A stretch of DNA of 64,000 nucleotides from NCBI RefSeq assembly GCF_900143085.1, contig NZ_FRCZ01000006.1, positions 77,526 to 141,525 on the forward strand, read 5' to 3'. A model generated the notes under the pieces. That model ran no database searches, was not told where the DNA came from, and saw only the letters and a list, made by a program, of their open reading frames with translations. The number at the start of each line of letters is the position of its first letter. Position 1 is the stretch's first letter. The position numbers and the translations under genes were made by a program. The DNA comes from Gracilibacillus kekensis (GTDB lineage Bacteria; Bacillota; Bacilli; Bacillales; Amphibacillaceae). Positions 54,206-64,000 of the stretch are shown piece after piece.

Positions 54206-54353
54206 CTTACGGACAGTTTTGTGGGAAATTCATGTTTTTTGTCCTTAAGAATGAATCTTGCGGACAAAATTGTTTAATAATTAGATGTATTGTCCATAAG
54301 AATGGATATTACGGACAGAAAACTTCAAAATCGAATGTTTTGTCCATAAGAAA
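54206..54353 (+). repeat. About 51-bp tandem repeat array (three copies)
   Basis: TTACGGACA-type boxes occur at 54206, 54257 and 54308 (51 apart), alternating with TTGTCCATAAGAA boxes at 54239, 54290 and 54340. Each TGTCC-TAAG...CTT-GGACA pair can form a small hairpin, with linkers that vary between copies. The array begins about ten bases after the stop codon and stays open in the upstream gene's frame. Confidence 0.85.
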
Positions 54354-54390
54354 AAAAGGTTGTCACCAAAAATCGGTGACAACCTTTTTA
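54352..54390. terminator. Bidirectional terminator between Gfo/Idh gene and ahpF
   Basis: GGTTGTCACC (54358-54367) pairs perfectly with GGTGACAACC (54375-54384), flanked by A and T runs on both sides, so it works for both convergent genes. Confidence 0.92.
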
Positions 54391-54399
54391 TTTACTAGA

Positions 54400-55926
54400 T
54401 TAGTTTCTGATCAAATGATCAAATGCGCCCAATGCTGCTGTGGCACCTGATCCCATTGAAATGATGATTTGTTTGTACGCACTATTCGTGCAATCACCTG
54501 CTGCGAATACACCTGGAATGCTTGTGGTGCCACGCTCATCAACTATGATTTCACCAAATTTGTTTCGCTCAAGTGTGCCTTCTAGAAATTCTGTATTTGG
54601 TACTAATCCAATTTGTACGAAGACACCTGCTAAAGCAATATCTTTTTCCTCTTCTGATTCACGGTCGACATAGCGTAAACCTTCTACTTTATCATTTCCA
54701 TAAATCTCAGAAGTTCTAGCATTAGTAATAACCGTTACATTCGGCAGGCTGTGCAGACGATCCTGAAGTACTGAGTCTGCTTTCAGCTCTGGTAAAAATT
54801 CTAAAACAGTAACATGTTTGACGATACCTGCAAGGTCAATTGCTGCTTCGACGCCAGAGTTACCTCCACCGATTACAGCAACCTCTTTACCTTCAAAAAT
54901 AGGGCCATCACAGTGTGGGCAATAAGCTACCCCTTTATTTTTGAATTCCGCTTCACCTGGAACACCGATATTGCGCCAACGAGCACCTGTCGATACCACG
55001 AGTGTCTTACTTTTTAACATCGCGCCATTTTCAAGTTCTAATTCGAAGAAATCTCTTTTTTCTAAAGATTTAGCACGCATTGAGTTCATGATGTCTACGT
55101 CATAATCCTTGACATGCTCTTCTAAATTAGCAACAAGCTTTGGTCCTTCGGTATATTTTGTGGTAATGAAGTTCTCAATACCAAGTGTATCTTGGACTTG
55201 ACCACCGAATCGTTCCGCTACGATGCCAGTACGGATGCCTTTACGGGCTGCATAAATGGCTGCACTTGCCCCAGCAGGACCACCGCCAACAACGAGTACA
55301 TCATATGGCTCTTTCTCATTTAACTCAGAAATGTCGACACTGCTTCCGAGTTCCTCAAGGATGCTTTCAAGTGTTTGACGTCCATCGACAAATTGTTCAC
55401 CATTTAGATAAACAGAAGGCACTGCCATTACATCTTTACTTTCTACTTCCTCTTTGAATGCAGAACCTTCTACCATCGTGTGTGTGATGTCAGGATGTAC
55501 GACACTCATAATGTTTAATGCTTGTACAACATCCGGACACTTTTGGCAAGAAAGACTTACATATGTTTCAAAATGAAGTGGTCCTTCTAGTTTTTTAATT
55601 TGTTCAATCGTAGCTTCTTCGACCTTAGGTGCGCGTCCACTAACCTGTAATAGTGCAAGCACTAAGGATGTGAACTCATGTCCAAGCGGAACACCAGCGA
55701 AAATAACGCCAGTGTCTTCCCCTTTACGGTTAATGCTAAAGCTTGGAGTGCGGTCAAAAGATCCTTGTTCGATTGAAATTTTGTCAGACATGCTTGCAAT
55801 TTCATTTACGAGTTCGTCAACTTCTTTAGAAACATCATCAGAACCCACACTTGCTTTTATAACAATATCGTCCTCTAATAGTTTCAAATATTCTTGTAGT
55901 TGTGATTTTATTTCTTGCTCAAGCAT
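54400..55926 (-). CDS. ahpF: Alkyl hydroperoxide reductase subunit F (NADH:peroxiredoxin reductase)
   Basis: A 508-residue flavoprotein that reduces AhpC with NADH. The N-terminal thioredoxin-like double domain has [10 protein letters not shown]; the FAD domain starts [19 protein letters not shown]; the reductase redox pair is in AYCPHCDGP; the NADH motif is [15 protein letters not shown]; and [17 protein letters not shown] closes the FAD site. Co-transcribed with ahpC, 15 bases downstream of it, in the usual order ahpC-ahpF. Confidence 0.96.
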   Translation of the reverse strand: MLEQEIKSQLQEYLKLLEDDIVIKASVGSDDVSKEVDELVNEIASMSDKISIEQGSFDRTPSFSINRKGEDTGVIFAGVPLGHEFTSLVLALLQVSGRAPKVEEATIEQIKKLEGPLHFETYVSLSCQKCPDVVQALNIMSVVHPDITHTMVEGSAFKEEVESKDVMAVPSVYLNGEQFVDGRQTLESILEELGSSVDISELNEKEPYDVLVVGGGPAGASAAIYAARKGIRTGIVAERFGGQVQDTLGIENFITTKYTEGPKLVANLEEHVKDYDVDIMNSMRAKSLEKRDFFELELENGAMLKSKTLVVSTGARWRNIGVPGEAEFKNKGVAYCPHCDGPIFEGKEVAVIGGGNSGVEAAIDLAGIVKHVTVLEFLPELKADSVLQDRLHSLPNVTVITNARTSEIYGNDKVEGLRYVDRESEEEKDIALAGVFVQIGLVPNTEFLEGTLERNKFGEIIVDERGTTSIPGVFAAGDCTNSAYKQIIISMGSGATAALGAFDHLIRN

Positions 55927-55941
55927 TTAGACCCTTCTTTC

Positions 55942-56505
55942 TTATATTTTACCAACTAGATCAATACTTGGTTTAAGTGTGTCGCTTCCTTCTTCCCATT
56001 TAGCTGGGCAAACTTCACCAGGATTGTTACGTACGTACTGTGCTGCTTTGATTTTGTTGATTAGCTGGCTCGCGTCACGTCCAATACCTTCTGCATTGAT
56101 TTCTGCTGCTTGAATAATACCATCTGGATCAATGATAAAAGTACCGCGATCTGCAAGACCTGCATCTTCACGTAAAACATCGAAGTTTTGAGAGATAACG
56201 TGTGATGGATCACCGATCATTGTATACTCAATTGTTCCAATCGCATCTGAACTTTCATGCCATGCTTTATGCGTAAAGTGTGTATCCGTGGAAACAGAGT
56301 AAACCTCAACACCTAATTTTTGCAATTCTGCATATTGATTTTGTAAATCTTCCAATTCTGTCGGACATACGAAGGTAAAGTCTGCAGGATAAAAGCAAAC
56401 AATACTCCATTTACCTTTGAAATTGTTTTCTGATACATCTAAAAATTCTCCTTGACGAAACGCTTCCGCCTGGAATGGCAGTACTTCTTTTCCGATTAAT
56501 GACAT
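55942..56505 (-). CDS. ahpC: Alkyl hydroperoxide reductase subunit C (peroxiredoxin)
   Basis: A typical 2-Cys peroxiredoxin of 187 residues that detoxifies peroxides and peroxynitrite in the cytoplasm. Peroxidatic Cys47 is in FTFVCPTEL and resolving Cys166 in [15 protein letters not shown] precedes the ATG on the minus strand. A minus-strand TTGTGT and TATAAA with 17-base spacing forms a likely promoter. Confidence 0.97.
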   Translation of the reverse strand: MSLIGKEVLPFQAEAFRQGEFLDVSENNFKGKWSIVCFYPADFTFVCPTELEDLQNQYAELQKLGVEVYSVSTDTHFTHKAWHESSDAIGTIEYTMIGDPSHVISQNFDVLREDAGLADRGTFIIDPDGIIQAAEINAEGIGRDASQLINKIKAAQYVRNNPGEVCPAKWEEGSDTLKPSIDLVGKI

Positions 56506-56579
56506 AATGATTGTCCTCCTTGATAAATTCTTTATATTTTATTGATACTCTTTATAAACAAAAAGTATCTATTACACAA

Positions 56580-56594
56580 CAATTGTAATTATAA
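56580..56594 (-). promoter_or_regulatory. Weak candidate PerR box of ahpCF
   Basis: On the minus strand TTATAATTACAATTG keeps the left half-site of the PerR box (TTATAAT) exactly but only part of the right half. It lies just upstream of the proposed -35. Confidence 0.3.
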
Positions 56595-56724
56595 ATGAAA
56601 TAGTAGTGGGACTGTCAAGCTAAAGGCTATTCTTCAAATAATTATAACAAATTACTCCATTTTATCATTTTAATCGAAAAAAGATTTTATTATTCAGGCT
56701 AAAAGAATCTTTTATATAGCATTG

Positions 56725-56740
56725 TGTGAAAAAAATCACA
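56725..56740 (+). promoter_or_regulatory. Perfect FNR box of the nitrate transporter gene
   Basis: TGTGA-AAAAAA-TCACA fits the Bacillus Fnr consensus completely. TATGAT (56762-56767) is a matching -10, putting the box centre at about -41.5 from the expected start, the class II activating position. Predicts induction without oxygen. Confidence 0.85.
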
Positions 56741-56802
56741 CGTTATAAAACTAAAAGCAGATATGATAATGAATAACGAGATATGGATATAGAGAGGAAG
56801 TG

Positions 56803-58302
56803 ATGAAAATGAAGAATATAAAAGGTCGTCAGTTGCCACTACAAACCCTTAGTCTAGTAGTCGGTTTTATGGTCTGGGTATTGTTATCATCTTTAATGAG
56901 TTTTATTAAACAGGATATTTCATTAACTGCCGGTCAAATCTCTTTAATTACTGCCGTTCCCGTGATTTTAGGGTCTGTACTACGTGTTCCTTTAGGGTTC
57001 TACACCAACCGCTTTGGTGCTAGAGGATTGTTTATCTTAAGTATGTTGTTTCTGATATTGCCAGTTGGTTATTTAGGAATGGCCAATAGTTTTGCCGATT
57101 TAATAGTAGCAGGTCTATTTTTGGGGATTGGTGGAGCAGTATTTTCTGTTGGTGTTACATCATTACCCAAGTATTATCCAAAAGAAAAACATGGCTTTGT
57201 CAATGGGATTTATGGCGTCGGTAATATCGGAACAGCCTTTACATCATTTGGTGCACCAATTATTGCGGGGATGTACAGTTGGCGAATTGCCGTATTTGTA
57301 TTTATCATTCCCTTATTATTATTTGCAATTTTAAATTATATTTATGGCGATCGAAACGAGCCAAAAATGGAAACTTCGTTAAAACAACAAGTATTAAGTG
57401 TTTATAAAAATAATAAATTATGGTTTCTCAGCTTCTTTTATTTCCTGACATTTGGGTCATTTGTTGCTTTAACCGTTTATTTACCAAATTTTCTAGTTTC
57501 TGAGTTTCAACTAACAGAAGTAGATGCAGGCTTACGGACAGCCGGATTCATTGCTCTGTGCACGTTATTAAGACCAGTTGGTGGCTGGTTAGGTGATAAA
57601 TTTAATCCTTTTAAAGTATTAATGATTGTCTTTGCAGGGCTAACTGTTTCTGGAATTTTATTATCATTTTCACCAACCATTTTGCTTTATACGATTGGAA
57701 GCCTGTCGGTAGCAATCTTCTCTGGGATAGGTAATGGTACAATTTTTAAACTAGTGCCATTATATTTCTCGAAACAAGCAGGGATTGTCAATGGTATAGT
57801 GGCGGCAATGGGTGGTTTAGGTGGATTTTCCCCTCCGATAATATTAACAATTGTCCATGATATTAATGGTCATTACGCGATTGGCTTTATGGCCTTGTCT
57901 CAATTTGCGCTTGCCAGCTTGATTATTATCATCTGGATGTACTATACGGATAAATTAAACCTATCCAATTACATTGTGAATAATGCGGGACAAGGAATTC
58001 TAGTGACAGATGAAAATGGAAAAATCACAAAAGTTAATAAAGCATTCGAGAAGATTACTGGTTATCTAGAAGAGGAAGTCCTAAGTACGAACCCAAATAT
58101 ATTAAGCTCTGGAGAACAAAGTGAAGAGTTTTATAATGAAATGTGGCAACAAATAAGAGAAAAAGAGATTTGGCAAGGTAAAATCATAAATAAACGAAAA
58201 GATGGAGAAATTTATACTCAATGGTTATCAATCAGCGTATTAAAGGATGCTGGGGATAATGTAACCAATTATGTTGGTGTTTTTAGTGAGATTGACAAAT
58301 GA
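56803..58302 (+). CDS. narK: NarK-type nitrate/nitrite transporter with C-terminal PAS domain
   Basis: A major-facilitator transporter of the nitrate/nitrite porter type, with 12 predicted membrane helices in the first 385 residues or so; GIGNGTIFKLVPLYF and AAMGGLGGFSPPIIL are NNP-type signatures. Residues about 389-499 form a complete PAS domain (YIVNNAGQGILVTDENGKIT, AFEKITGYLEEEVL, NKRKDGEIYTQW, GVFSEID), which is not part of ordinary NarK (about 395 residues). The fusion is within one uninterrupted frame. ATG at 56803 or 56809 follows AGAGAGGAAG. Expression is predicted to be Fnr-dependent. The PAS domain might sense redox, oxygen or nitrate and gate transport. Confidence 0.85.
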   Translation: MKMKNIKGRQLPLQTLSLVVGFMVWVLLSSLMSFIKQDISLTAGQISLITAVPVILGSVLRVPLGFYTNRFGARGLFILSMLFLILPVGYLGMANSFADLIVAGLFLGIGGAVFSVGVTSLPKYYPKEKHGFVNGIYGVGNIGTAFTSFGAPIIAGMYSWRIAVFVFIIPLLLFAILNYIYGDRNEPKMETSLKQQVLSVYKNNKLWFLSFFYFLTFGSFVALTVYLPNFLVSEFQLTEVDAGLRTAGFIALCTLLRPVGGWLGDKFNPFKVLMIVFAGLTVSGILLSFSPTILLYTIGSLSVAIFSGIGNGTIFKLVPLYFSKQAGIVNGIVAAMGGLGGFSPPIILTIVHDINGHYAIGFMALSQFALASLIIIIWMYYTDKLNLSNYIVNNAGQGILVTDENGKITKVNKAFEKITGYLEEEVLSTNPNILSSGEQSEEFYNEMWQQIREKEIWQGKIINKRKDGEIYTQWLSISVLKDAGDNVTNYVGVFSEIDK

Positions 58303-58303
58303 G

Positions 58304-58330
58304 CCAGGCGTTACATACGTCTGGTATTCT
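58304..58330 (+). terminator. Terminator after narK
   Basis: CCAGGCGT (58304-58311) pairs with ACGTCTGG (58317-58324), then TATTCTT. Confidence 0.6.
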
Positions 58331-58383
58331 TATGTTATTTACTGTAAAATATATAACAATTAATATAGAAAGGAAGTTTAACA

Positions 58384-59295
58384 ATGAATTCTCGAAAGAA
58401 ACCCTATGAGTTAATCTTGTATGAATACCTCCGTATTCGCAGAGGATTATCATCTGATGAAAACAGTAAGTATCGCAAGTTGAAAAAGGGATACGAAGGT
58501 GAGCTTTTATTTGATGCTTATATCGATAAAATACAATGCGATTATCTATCCTTAACAGACCTCTCGTTCTCCCACAACAATAAATTCTTCCAAGTAGATA
58601 ACATCCTGCTTATTGACAATACTATTTACATGTATGAGGTAAAAAACTTCCTAGGTAACTACTATTACGAGAACAATAAACTATTTATCGAACCCCAGCA
58701 AGAAATTGATGATCCATTAACACAGTTGAAAAGAAGTGAAGCTCTATTACGACAACTACTTAAATATTTAGGATTCTCCAATCAGCTTCAAGCAAAAGTC
58801 GTTTTTGTAAACCCTGAATTCACGTTATTTCAAGCTCCGCGTTCATCCAAACTACTATTACCCTCACAGTTAAATCGATACTTTCATAAATTCCGTCAAT
58901 GCCCTCCTTTAGACACTTCTTTTTATCAATTAGGAGAGAAATTTCAATCAATCAGTCTTGAGAAATCACCATACACGCAGCCGCCTACCTATCAATATAA
59001 CGAATTAAAAAAAGGTATCCCATGTCCGTCGTGTTACAAATTCTTTGAAACAGTAGATGGTCGAACGTGTATTTGTCGTCATTGCGATGTACGTGAATCT
59101 TTACAATCAGCCGTTTTGAGAACAATTGAAGAGTTCATATTCCTTTTTCCTGAACAACGCATCACTACTGATAAAATATGTGATTGGATACAATTACCTG
59201 TAGCACAAAAACGCATACGCTATATGTTGAACAAAAATTTCTTGCAAAAAGGGAAAAATAAAGGTGCTTATTATGTAAAAATGGAGGGCAACTAA
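58384..59295 (+). CDS. NERD-domain (nuclease-related) protein
   Basis: A 303-residue protein. Residues about 35-160 form a NERD domain with the nuclease-fold residues GYEGE, QVDNILL and YEVKNFLG. The C-terminal part has a four-cysteine zinc ribbon (CPSCYKFF, then CICRHC) and a terminal winged-helix-like tail. NERD proteins are presumed DNA-processing enzymes; no exact role is known. It has its own RBS (AGAAAGGAAG) and no operon partners, and is followed by a 52-bp repeat array. Confidence 0.85.
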   Translation: MNSRKKPYELILYEYLRIRRGLSSDENSKYRKLKKGYEGELLFDAYIDKIQCDYLSLTDLSFSHNNKFFQVDNILLIDNTIYMYEVKNFLGNYYYENNKLFIEPQQEIDDPLTQLKRSEALLRQLLKYLGFSNQLQAKVVFVNPEFTLFQAPRSSKLLLPSQLNRYFHKFRQCPPLDTSFYQLGEKFQSISLEKSPYTQPPTYQYNELKKGIPCPSCYKFFETVDGRTCICRHCDVRESLQSAVLRTIEEFIFLFPEQRITTDKICDWIQLPVAQKRIRYMLNKNFLQKGKNKGAYYVKMEGN

Positions 59296-59311
59296 AAAAA
59301 TTTTAACGAAG

Positions 59312-59540
59312 TTGTACGAAGAGTAGATATATCGCCCTAAGGAGAAGACTGGAGCATCAATTTTGTACGATAAAAGTTTATATCGCCCAAAAAAAGTACA
59401 ACGCCCCAGAAGTTTTGTACGATAAAAGTATATATCGTCCAAAAGGAGCACCCCGGCGCACCTGTTTTGTCCGATAAAAGGATATATCACCCAAAAGGAG
59501 CACTTCGCATCACGCGCTTTGTCCGATAAAGAATATATCG
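59312..59540 (+). repeat. About 52-bp tandem repeat array (five copies)
   Basis: Units start with TTGTACGA or TTGTCCGA at 59312, 59363, 59415, 59467 and 59519 (spacing 51, 52, 52, 52). Each continues with TAAAAG-TATATCGCCCAA(AAGGAGCA), followed by a variable GC-richer stretch. CGATA and TATCG within a unit form a small hairpin. Fills most of the gap between the NERD gene and pcrB. Confidence 0.9.
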
Positions 59541-59674
59541 CACAGTCTCACTATTTTTTTATCAAATAGATGTAACAGATTCTAATTTCTACAAGATATC
59601 ATTCTAAAATTGTCTAGTTTTTTGCTATAATGAAATAATGGATATAGAATCGTCATTAATGGAGGATTATTATT

Positions 59675-60355
59675 GTGTATAATATCGACGAATGGAAACA
59701 TATCTTCAAATTAGATCCGGCGAAAGAGATCTCAGAAGAAATGATAGATAAAATATGTGAATCGGGGACAGACGCCATTATTGTTGGTGGCACAGATCAT
59801 GTCACACTTGATGGAGTATTACAATTATTAAGCAGAATTCGCCGTCATACGGTGCCAGTTATTCTCGAGATATCGAATATCGAATCGGTTACACCAGGCT
59901 TTGACTATTATTTTGTACCGATGGTGTTAAACAGCCAACAGAAAAAATGGATGATGGATGTCCAGCATGAAGCGATTCACGAATATGGTGATATCGTTAA
60001 CTGGGATGAGATGTTTGCTGAGGGTTATTGTATTATGAATCAGCAATCAAAAGTTTACAAGCATGCCGACTGCAAACTACCTACAGAAGAAGATGCGATC
60101 GCTTATGCGAGAATGGCTGAGCATTTATTCCGGCTACCTTTTTTCTATTTAGAATACAGTGGTACCTATGGTGATCCGTCACTTACCAAAAAAATCAGTC
60201 GTGAGCTAAAACAAACGAAGCTGATCTATGGTGGTGGCATAGAATCGAAAGAACAAGCCGCTGAAATGAGTCAATATGCAGACATTATTGTCGTTGGCAA
60301 TGTCATATATGATCATCCCAAAGAAGCGCTAAAAACAGTGAAAGCAACAAAGTAA
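59675..60355 (+). CDS. pcrB: Heptaprenylglyceryl phosphate synthase
   Basis: A TIM-barrel prenyltransferase, 226 residues, that joins a heptaprenyl group to glycerol-1-phosphate in Bacillales. It has the start [23 protein letters not shown], the substrate segment [11 protein letters not shown] and [13 protein letters not shown] with [14 protein letters not shown] start at 59675 with GGAGGA upstream. First gene of the pcrB-pcrA-ligA unit, 16 bases before pcrA. Confidence 0.95.
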   Translation: MYNIDEWKHIFKLDPAKEISEEMIDKICESGTDAIIVGGTDHVTLDGVLQLLSRIRRHTVPVILEISNIESVTPGFDYYFVPMVLNSQQKKWMMDVQHEAIHEYGDIVNWDEMFAEGYCIMNQQSKVYKHADCKLPTEEDAIAYARMAEHLFRLPFFYLEYSGTYGDPSLTKKISRELKQTKLIYGGGIESKEQAAEMSQYADIIVVGNVIYDHPKEALKTVKATK

Positions 60356-60371
60356 AAAGGACGGTGTTAGG

Positions 60372-62612
60372 ATGAGTCGGATGAAACACGACTTATTAAA
60401 AGGGTTAAACAAGCCACAGCAAGAGGCAGTTCAACATACAGAAGGACCACTCTTAATTATGGCAGGTGCAGGTAGTGGTAAAACACGAGTATTAACACAC
60501 CGAATTGCCTATTTATTAGATGAAAAAGATGTATCACCACGAAACGTTTTAGCGATTACTTTTACAAATAAAGCGGCTCGTGAAATGAAAGACCGAATTG
60601 CCGCACTTGTTGGCTCCTACGGTAATGATATGTGGGTATCAACTTTTCACTCAATGTGTGTACGGATTTTGAGACGTGACATTGACCGCATAGGTTATAG
60701 TCGTAATTTTTCGATATTAGATAGTGGTGATCAGCTTACGGTTATTAAAAATATTGTCAAAGATAAAAATATCGATGCTAAAAAATTCGAACCAAGAGCA
60801 ATCCTAGGGATGATTAGCGGTGCTAAAAATGAATTGATTACCCCTGAAACATTTGCGGAAAACGCGAACGACTTTTTCAGCAGGCAAGTGTCGGAAGTCT
60901 ATACGGAATACCAACGTCGCTTACGAAAAAATCAGTCATTGGATTTCGATGATTTGATTATGCAGACAATCCATCTTTTCAAAAGGGTGCCAGAGGTATT
61001 AGAATATTTTCAGCGCCGTTTTCAATATATTCATGTGGATGAGTATCAAGATACCAACCATGCGCAGTATCAACTCGTTAAACAATTGGCTTCCCGTTTT
61101 CAGAACCTTTGTGTTGTCGGGGATTCCGATCAGTCGATTTATGCCTGGCGCGGTGCGGATATTACCAATATCTTATCATTTGAAAAAGATTATCCATCCG
61201 CCCGCGTGGTGATGTTAGAACAAAATTACCGTTCGACAAGATCGATTTTACAAGCAGCAAACCAAGTAATTGAAAACAATACAGGCAGAAAACCGAAAAA
61301 TCTTTGGACAGATAATAACGATGGCAATAAAATCCGTTATTTTCAAGCGTCAACCGAACGAGAAGAAGGCTTGTTTGTAGCAGACCGTATCGAAGAACTA
61401 GTAATGCAACAAAATTATAAACATAATGATATTGCGGTACTTTACCGGACCAATGCCCAATCCCGTGCGATTGAGGAAACATTTATGAAAGCAAATATTC
61501 CTTATCAAATGGTTGGCGGTACCAAGTTCTACGATCGAAAAGAAATCAAGGACATGCTTGCCTATCTCCGTCTGATTGTGAATCCCGAGGATGATATTAG
61601 TTTTGCTCGTGTCGTAAATGAACCGAAACGAGGCATTGGGAAAACATCGTTAGATAAATTACAGGCCTATGCGGCAGCACATGATATTTCGATGTATACA
61701 GCTGTGCAAGAGGTTGATTTTGTTGGAGTTAGTGCCAAAGCGGCGAAATCATTAATGCAGTTCGGCCAAATGATCAAAAACTGGACACAACAACAAGAGT
61801 TTCTCACTGCTACTGATATGGTCGAGGAAGTGATCGGAAAAACCGGCTATGAAGAAATGTTACTAAATGAACGAAGCATTGAAGCACAGACCCGTTTAGA
61901 GAATATCGAAGAATTTAAAACCGTAACAAAACATTTTGAAGAAACTAATGAAGACAAAACATTGGTAAGCTTCTTAACAGATTTAGCGTTAATTTCTGAT
62001 ATTGATCGAATGGATGATGATCCAACCGCGAATGATAAAGTAACGATGATGACGTTACATGCAGCGAAAGGGTTAGAATTTCCTGTTGTCTTCTTAATTG
62101 GTATGGAGGAAAGTGTCTTCCCGCATAGTCGTTCGATGATGGACGATGACCAAATGGAGGAAGAACGTCGTCTCGCCTATGTAGGGATAACCCGAGCCGA
62201 GAAACTCTTGCATGTATCCCATGCGAAGATGCGTACATTGTTTGGACGAACCAATATGAATCCAATTAGTCGCTTTATCGACGAGATACCGAAAGATTTA
62301 GTAGAAGGAAAAGACGAACAGCAGGAATCGTCATTTGGTTCCAAATTAGGTGGAATATCGATTCAGGATCAGGAGTTACCTTTTGACACATCAAAACCGA
62401 AACGTAAACCACAAAGAATCATAAAAGAGACAACTGGTGGTGAAAAAGAAGCTTGGCAAGTTGGTGACAAAGCAAATCATAAAAAATGGGGACAAGGTAC
62501 AGTAGTGAAAGTGAATGGATCGGGTGATGCGATGGAATTGGATATTGCCTTTCCTGCACCAACAGGAATTAAACGACTTCTTGCTAAATTTGCCCCAATT
62601 ACGAAAGCGTAA
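60372..62612 (+). CDS. pcrA: ATP-dependent DNA helicase PcrA (UvrD family)
   Basis: A superfamily 1A 3'-5' helicase of 746 residues, for repair and plasmid rolling-circle replication. Walker A is AGAGSGKT (31-38). Other helicase motifs are [56 protein letters not shown] and [11 protein letters not shown]. The C-terminal tail contains the Tudor-like [20 protein letters not shown] that contacts RNA polymerase in PcrA proteins. Followed by ligA after 18 bases. Confidence 0.97.
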   Translation: MSRMKHDLLKGLNKPQQEAVQHTEGPLLIMAGAGSGKTRVLTHRIAYLLDEKDVSPRNVLAITFTNKAAREMKDRIAALVGSYGNDMWVSTFHSMCVRILRRDIDRIGYSRNFSILDSGDQLTVIKNIVKDKNIDAKKFEPRAILGMISGAKNELITPETFAENANDFFSRQVSEVYTEYQRRLRKNQSLDFDDLIMQTIHLFKRVPEVLEYFQRRFQYIHVDEYQDTNHAQYQLVKQLASRFQNLCVVGDSDQSIYAWRGADITNILSFEKDYPSARVVMLEQNYRSTRSILQAANQVIENNTGRKPKNLWTDNNDGNKIRYFQASTEREEGLFVADRIEELVMQQNYKHNDIAVLYRTNAQSRAIEETFMKANIPYQMVGGTKFYDRKEIKDMLAYLRLIVNPEDDISFARVVNEPKRGIGKTSLDKLQAYAAAHDISMYTAVQEVDFVGVSAKAAKSLMQFGQMIKNWTQQQEFLTATDMVEEVIGKTGYEEMLLNERSIEAQTRLENIEEFKTVTKHFEETNEDKTLVSFLTDLALISDIDRMDDDPTANDKVTMMTLHAAKGLEFPVVFLIGMEESVFPHSRSMMDDDQMEEERRLAYVGITRAEKLLHVSHAKMRTLFGRTNMNPISRFIDEIPKDLVEGKDEQQESSFGSKLGGISIQDQELPFDTSKPKRKPQRIIKETTGGEKEAWQVGDKANHKKWGQGTVVKVNGSGDAMELDIAFPAPTGIKRLLAKFAPITKA

Positions 62613-64000
<1,388 letters not shown>

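Overview
The window reads as chromosome of a low-GC, Gram-positive member of the Bacillaceae. The gene order (a yebA-like gene, guaA, pbuG, yebE, a NETI gene, the whole purEKBCSQLFMNHD operon, then yerA, yerB, yerC, pcrB, pcrA, ligA) is the Bacillus subtilis core order. It is interrupted by long accessory insertions for plant-sugar use, molybdenum/nitrate metabolism and peroxide defence. Halotolerant xylan-using genera such as Gracilibacillus or Amphibacillus would fit, but that is inference from gene content only.

Layout. 1-4100: end of a DUF4129/transglutaminase membrane gene, then guaA and pbuG, each behind a guanine riboswitch (pbuG also behind paired PurR boxes). 4300-8800: IclR regulator, a 2-keto-3-deoxy-pentonate dehydratase of the FAH fold, alpha-ketoglutarate semialdehyde dehydrogenase and malic enzyme. 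9000-19500: a CUT1 ABC importer without ATPase, an SDR dehydrogenase, a PPC-domain protein, an RraA-type aldolase, a FadR/GntR regulator, an iron-type alcohol dehydrogenase, a three-piece UxaA-type dehydratase and an orphan protein. 19770-27270: a YjhG/YagF-type xylonate dehydratase divergent from a second CUT1 importer and a GH120 beta-xylosidase. 27600-28900: Hsp20, a YebE-like protein and a NETI protein. 28900-42260: the PurR/riboswitch-controlled purine operon. 42400-49700: catE-like dioxygenase, a two-gene membrane/Asp-box unit, a DUF2252 gene, moaB, moaC, modAB. 49800-54200: yerA, yerB, yerC and a Gfo/Idh oxidoreductase. 54400-56500: ahpF-ahpC. 56800-59300: a nitrate transporter fused to a PAS domain, and a NERD-domain protein. 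59675-64000: pcrB, pcrA and the first two thirds of ligA.

How the genes fit together. Beta-xylosidase, a sugar importer, xylonate dehydratase, keto-deoxy-pentonate dehydratase and semialdehyde dehydrogenase make a Weimberg-type route from pentonate to 2-oxoglutarate; malic enzyme would bleed the extra C4 acids back to pyruvate. The two halves of this route share a 17-bp inverted-repeat motif in their promoters, and the importer carries a perfect cre (CcpA) site. The cassette between them looks like a separate, unassigned sugar-acid pathway. Its strongest oddity is a pair of adjacent UxaA C-terminal paralogues, each lacking the conserved motif that the other keeps.

Other unexplained structure: three intergenic tandem-repeat arrays placed directly after stop codons (21 bp x6 after purF, about 51 bp x3 after the Gfo/Idh gene, about 52 bp x5 after the NERD gene) and an inverted-repeat element between the purE riboswitch terminator and purE.
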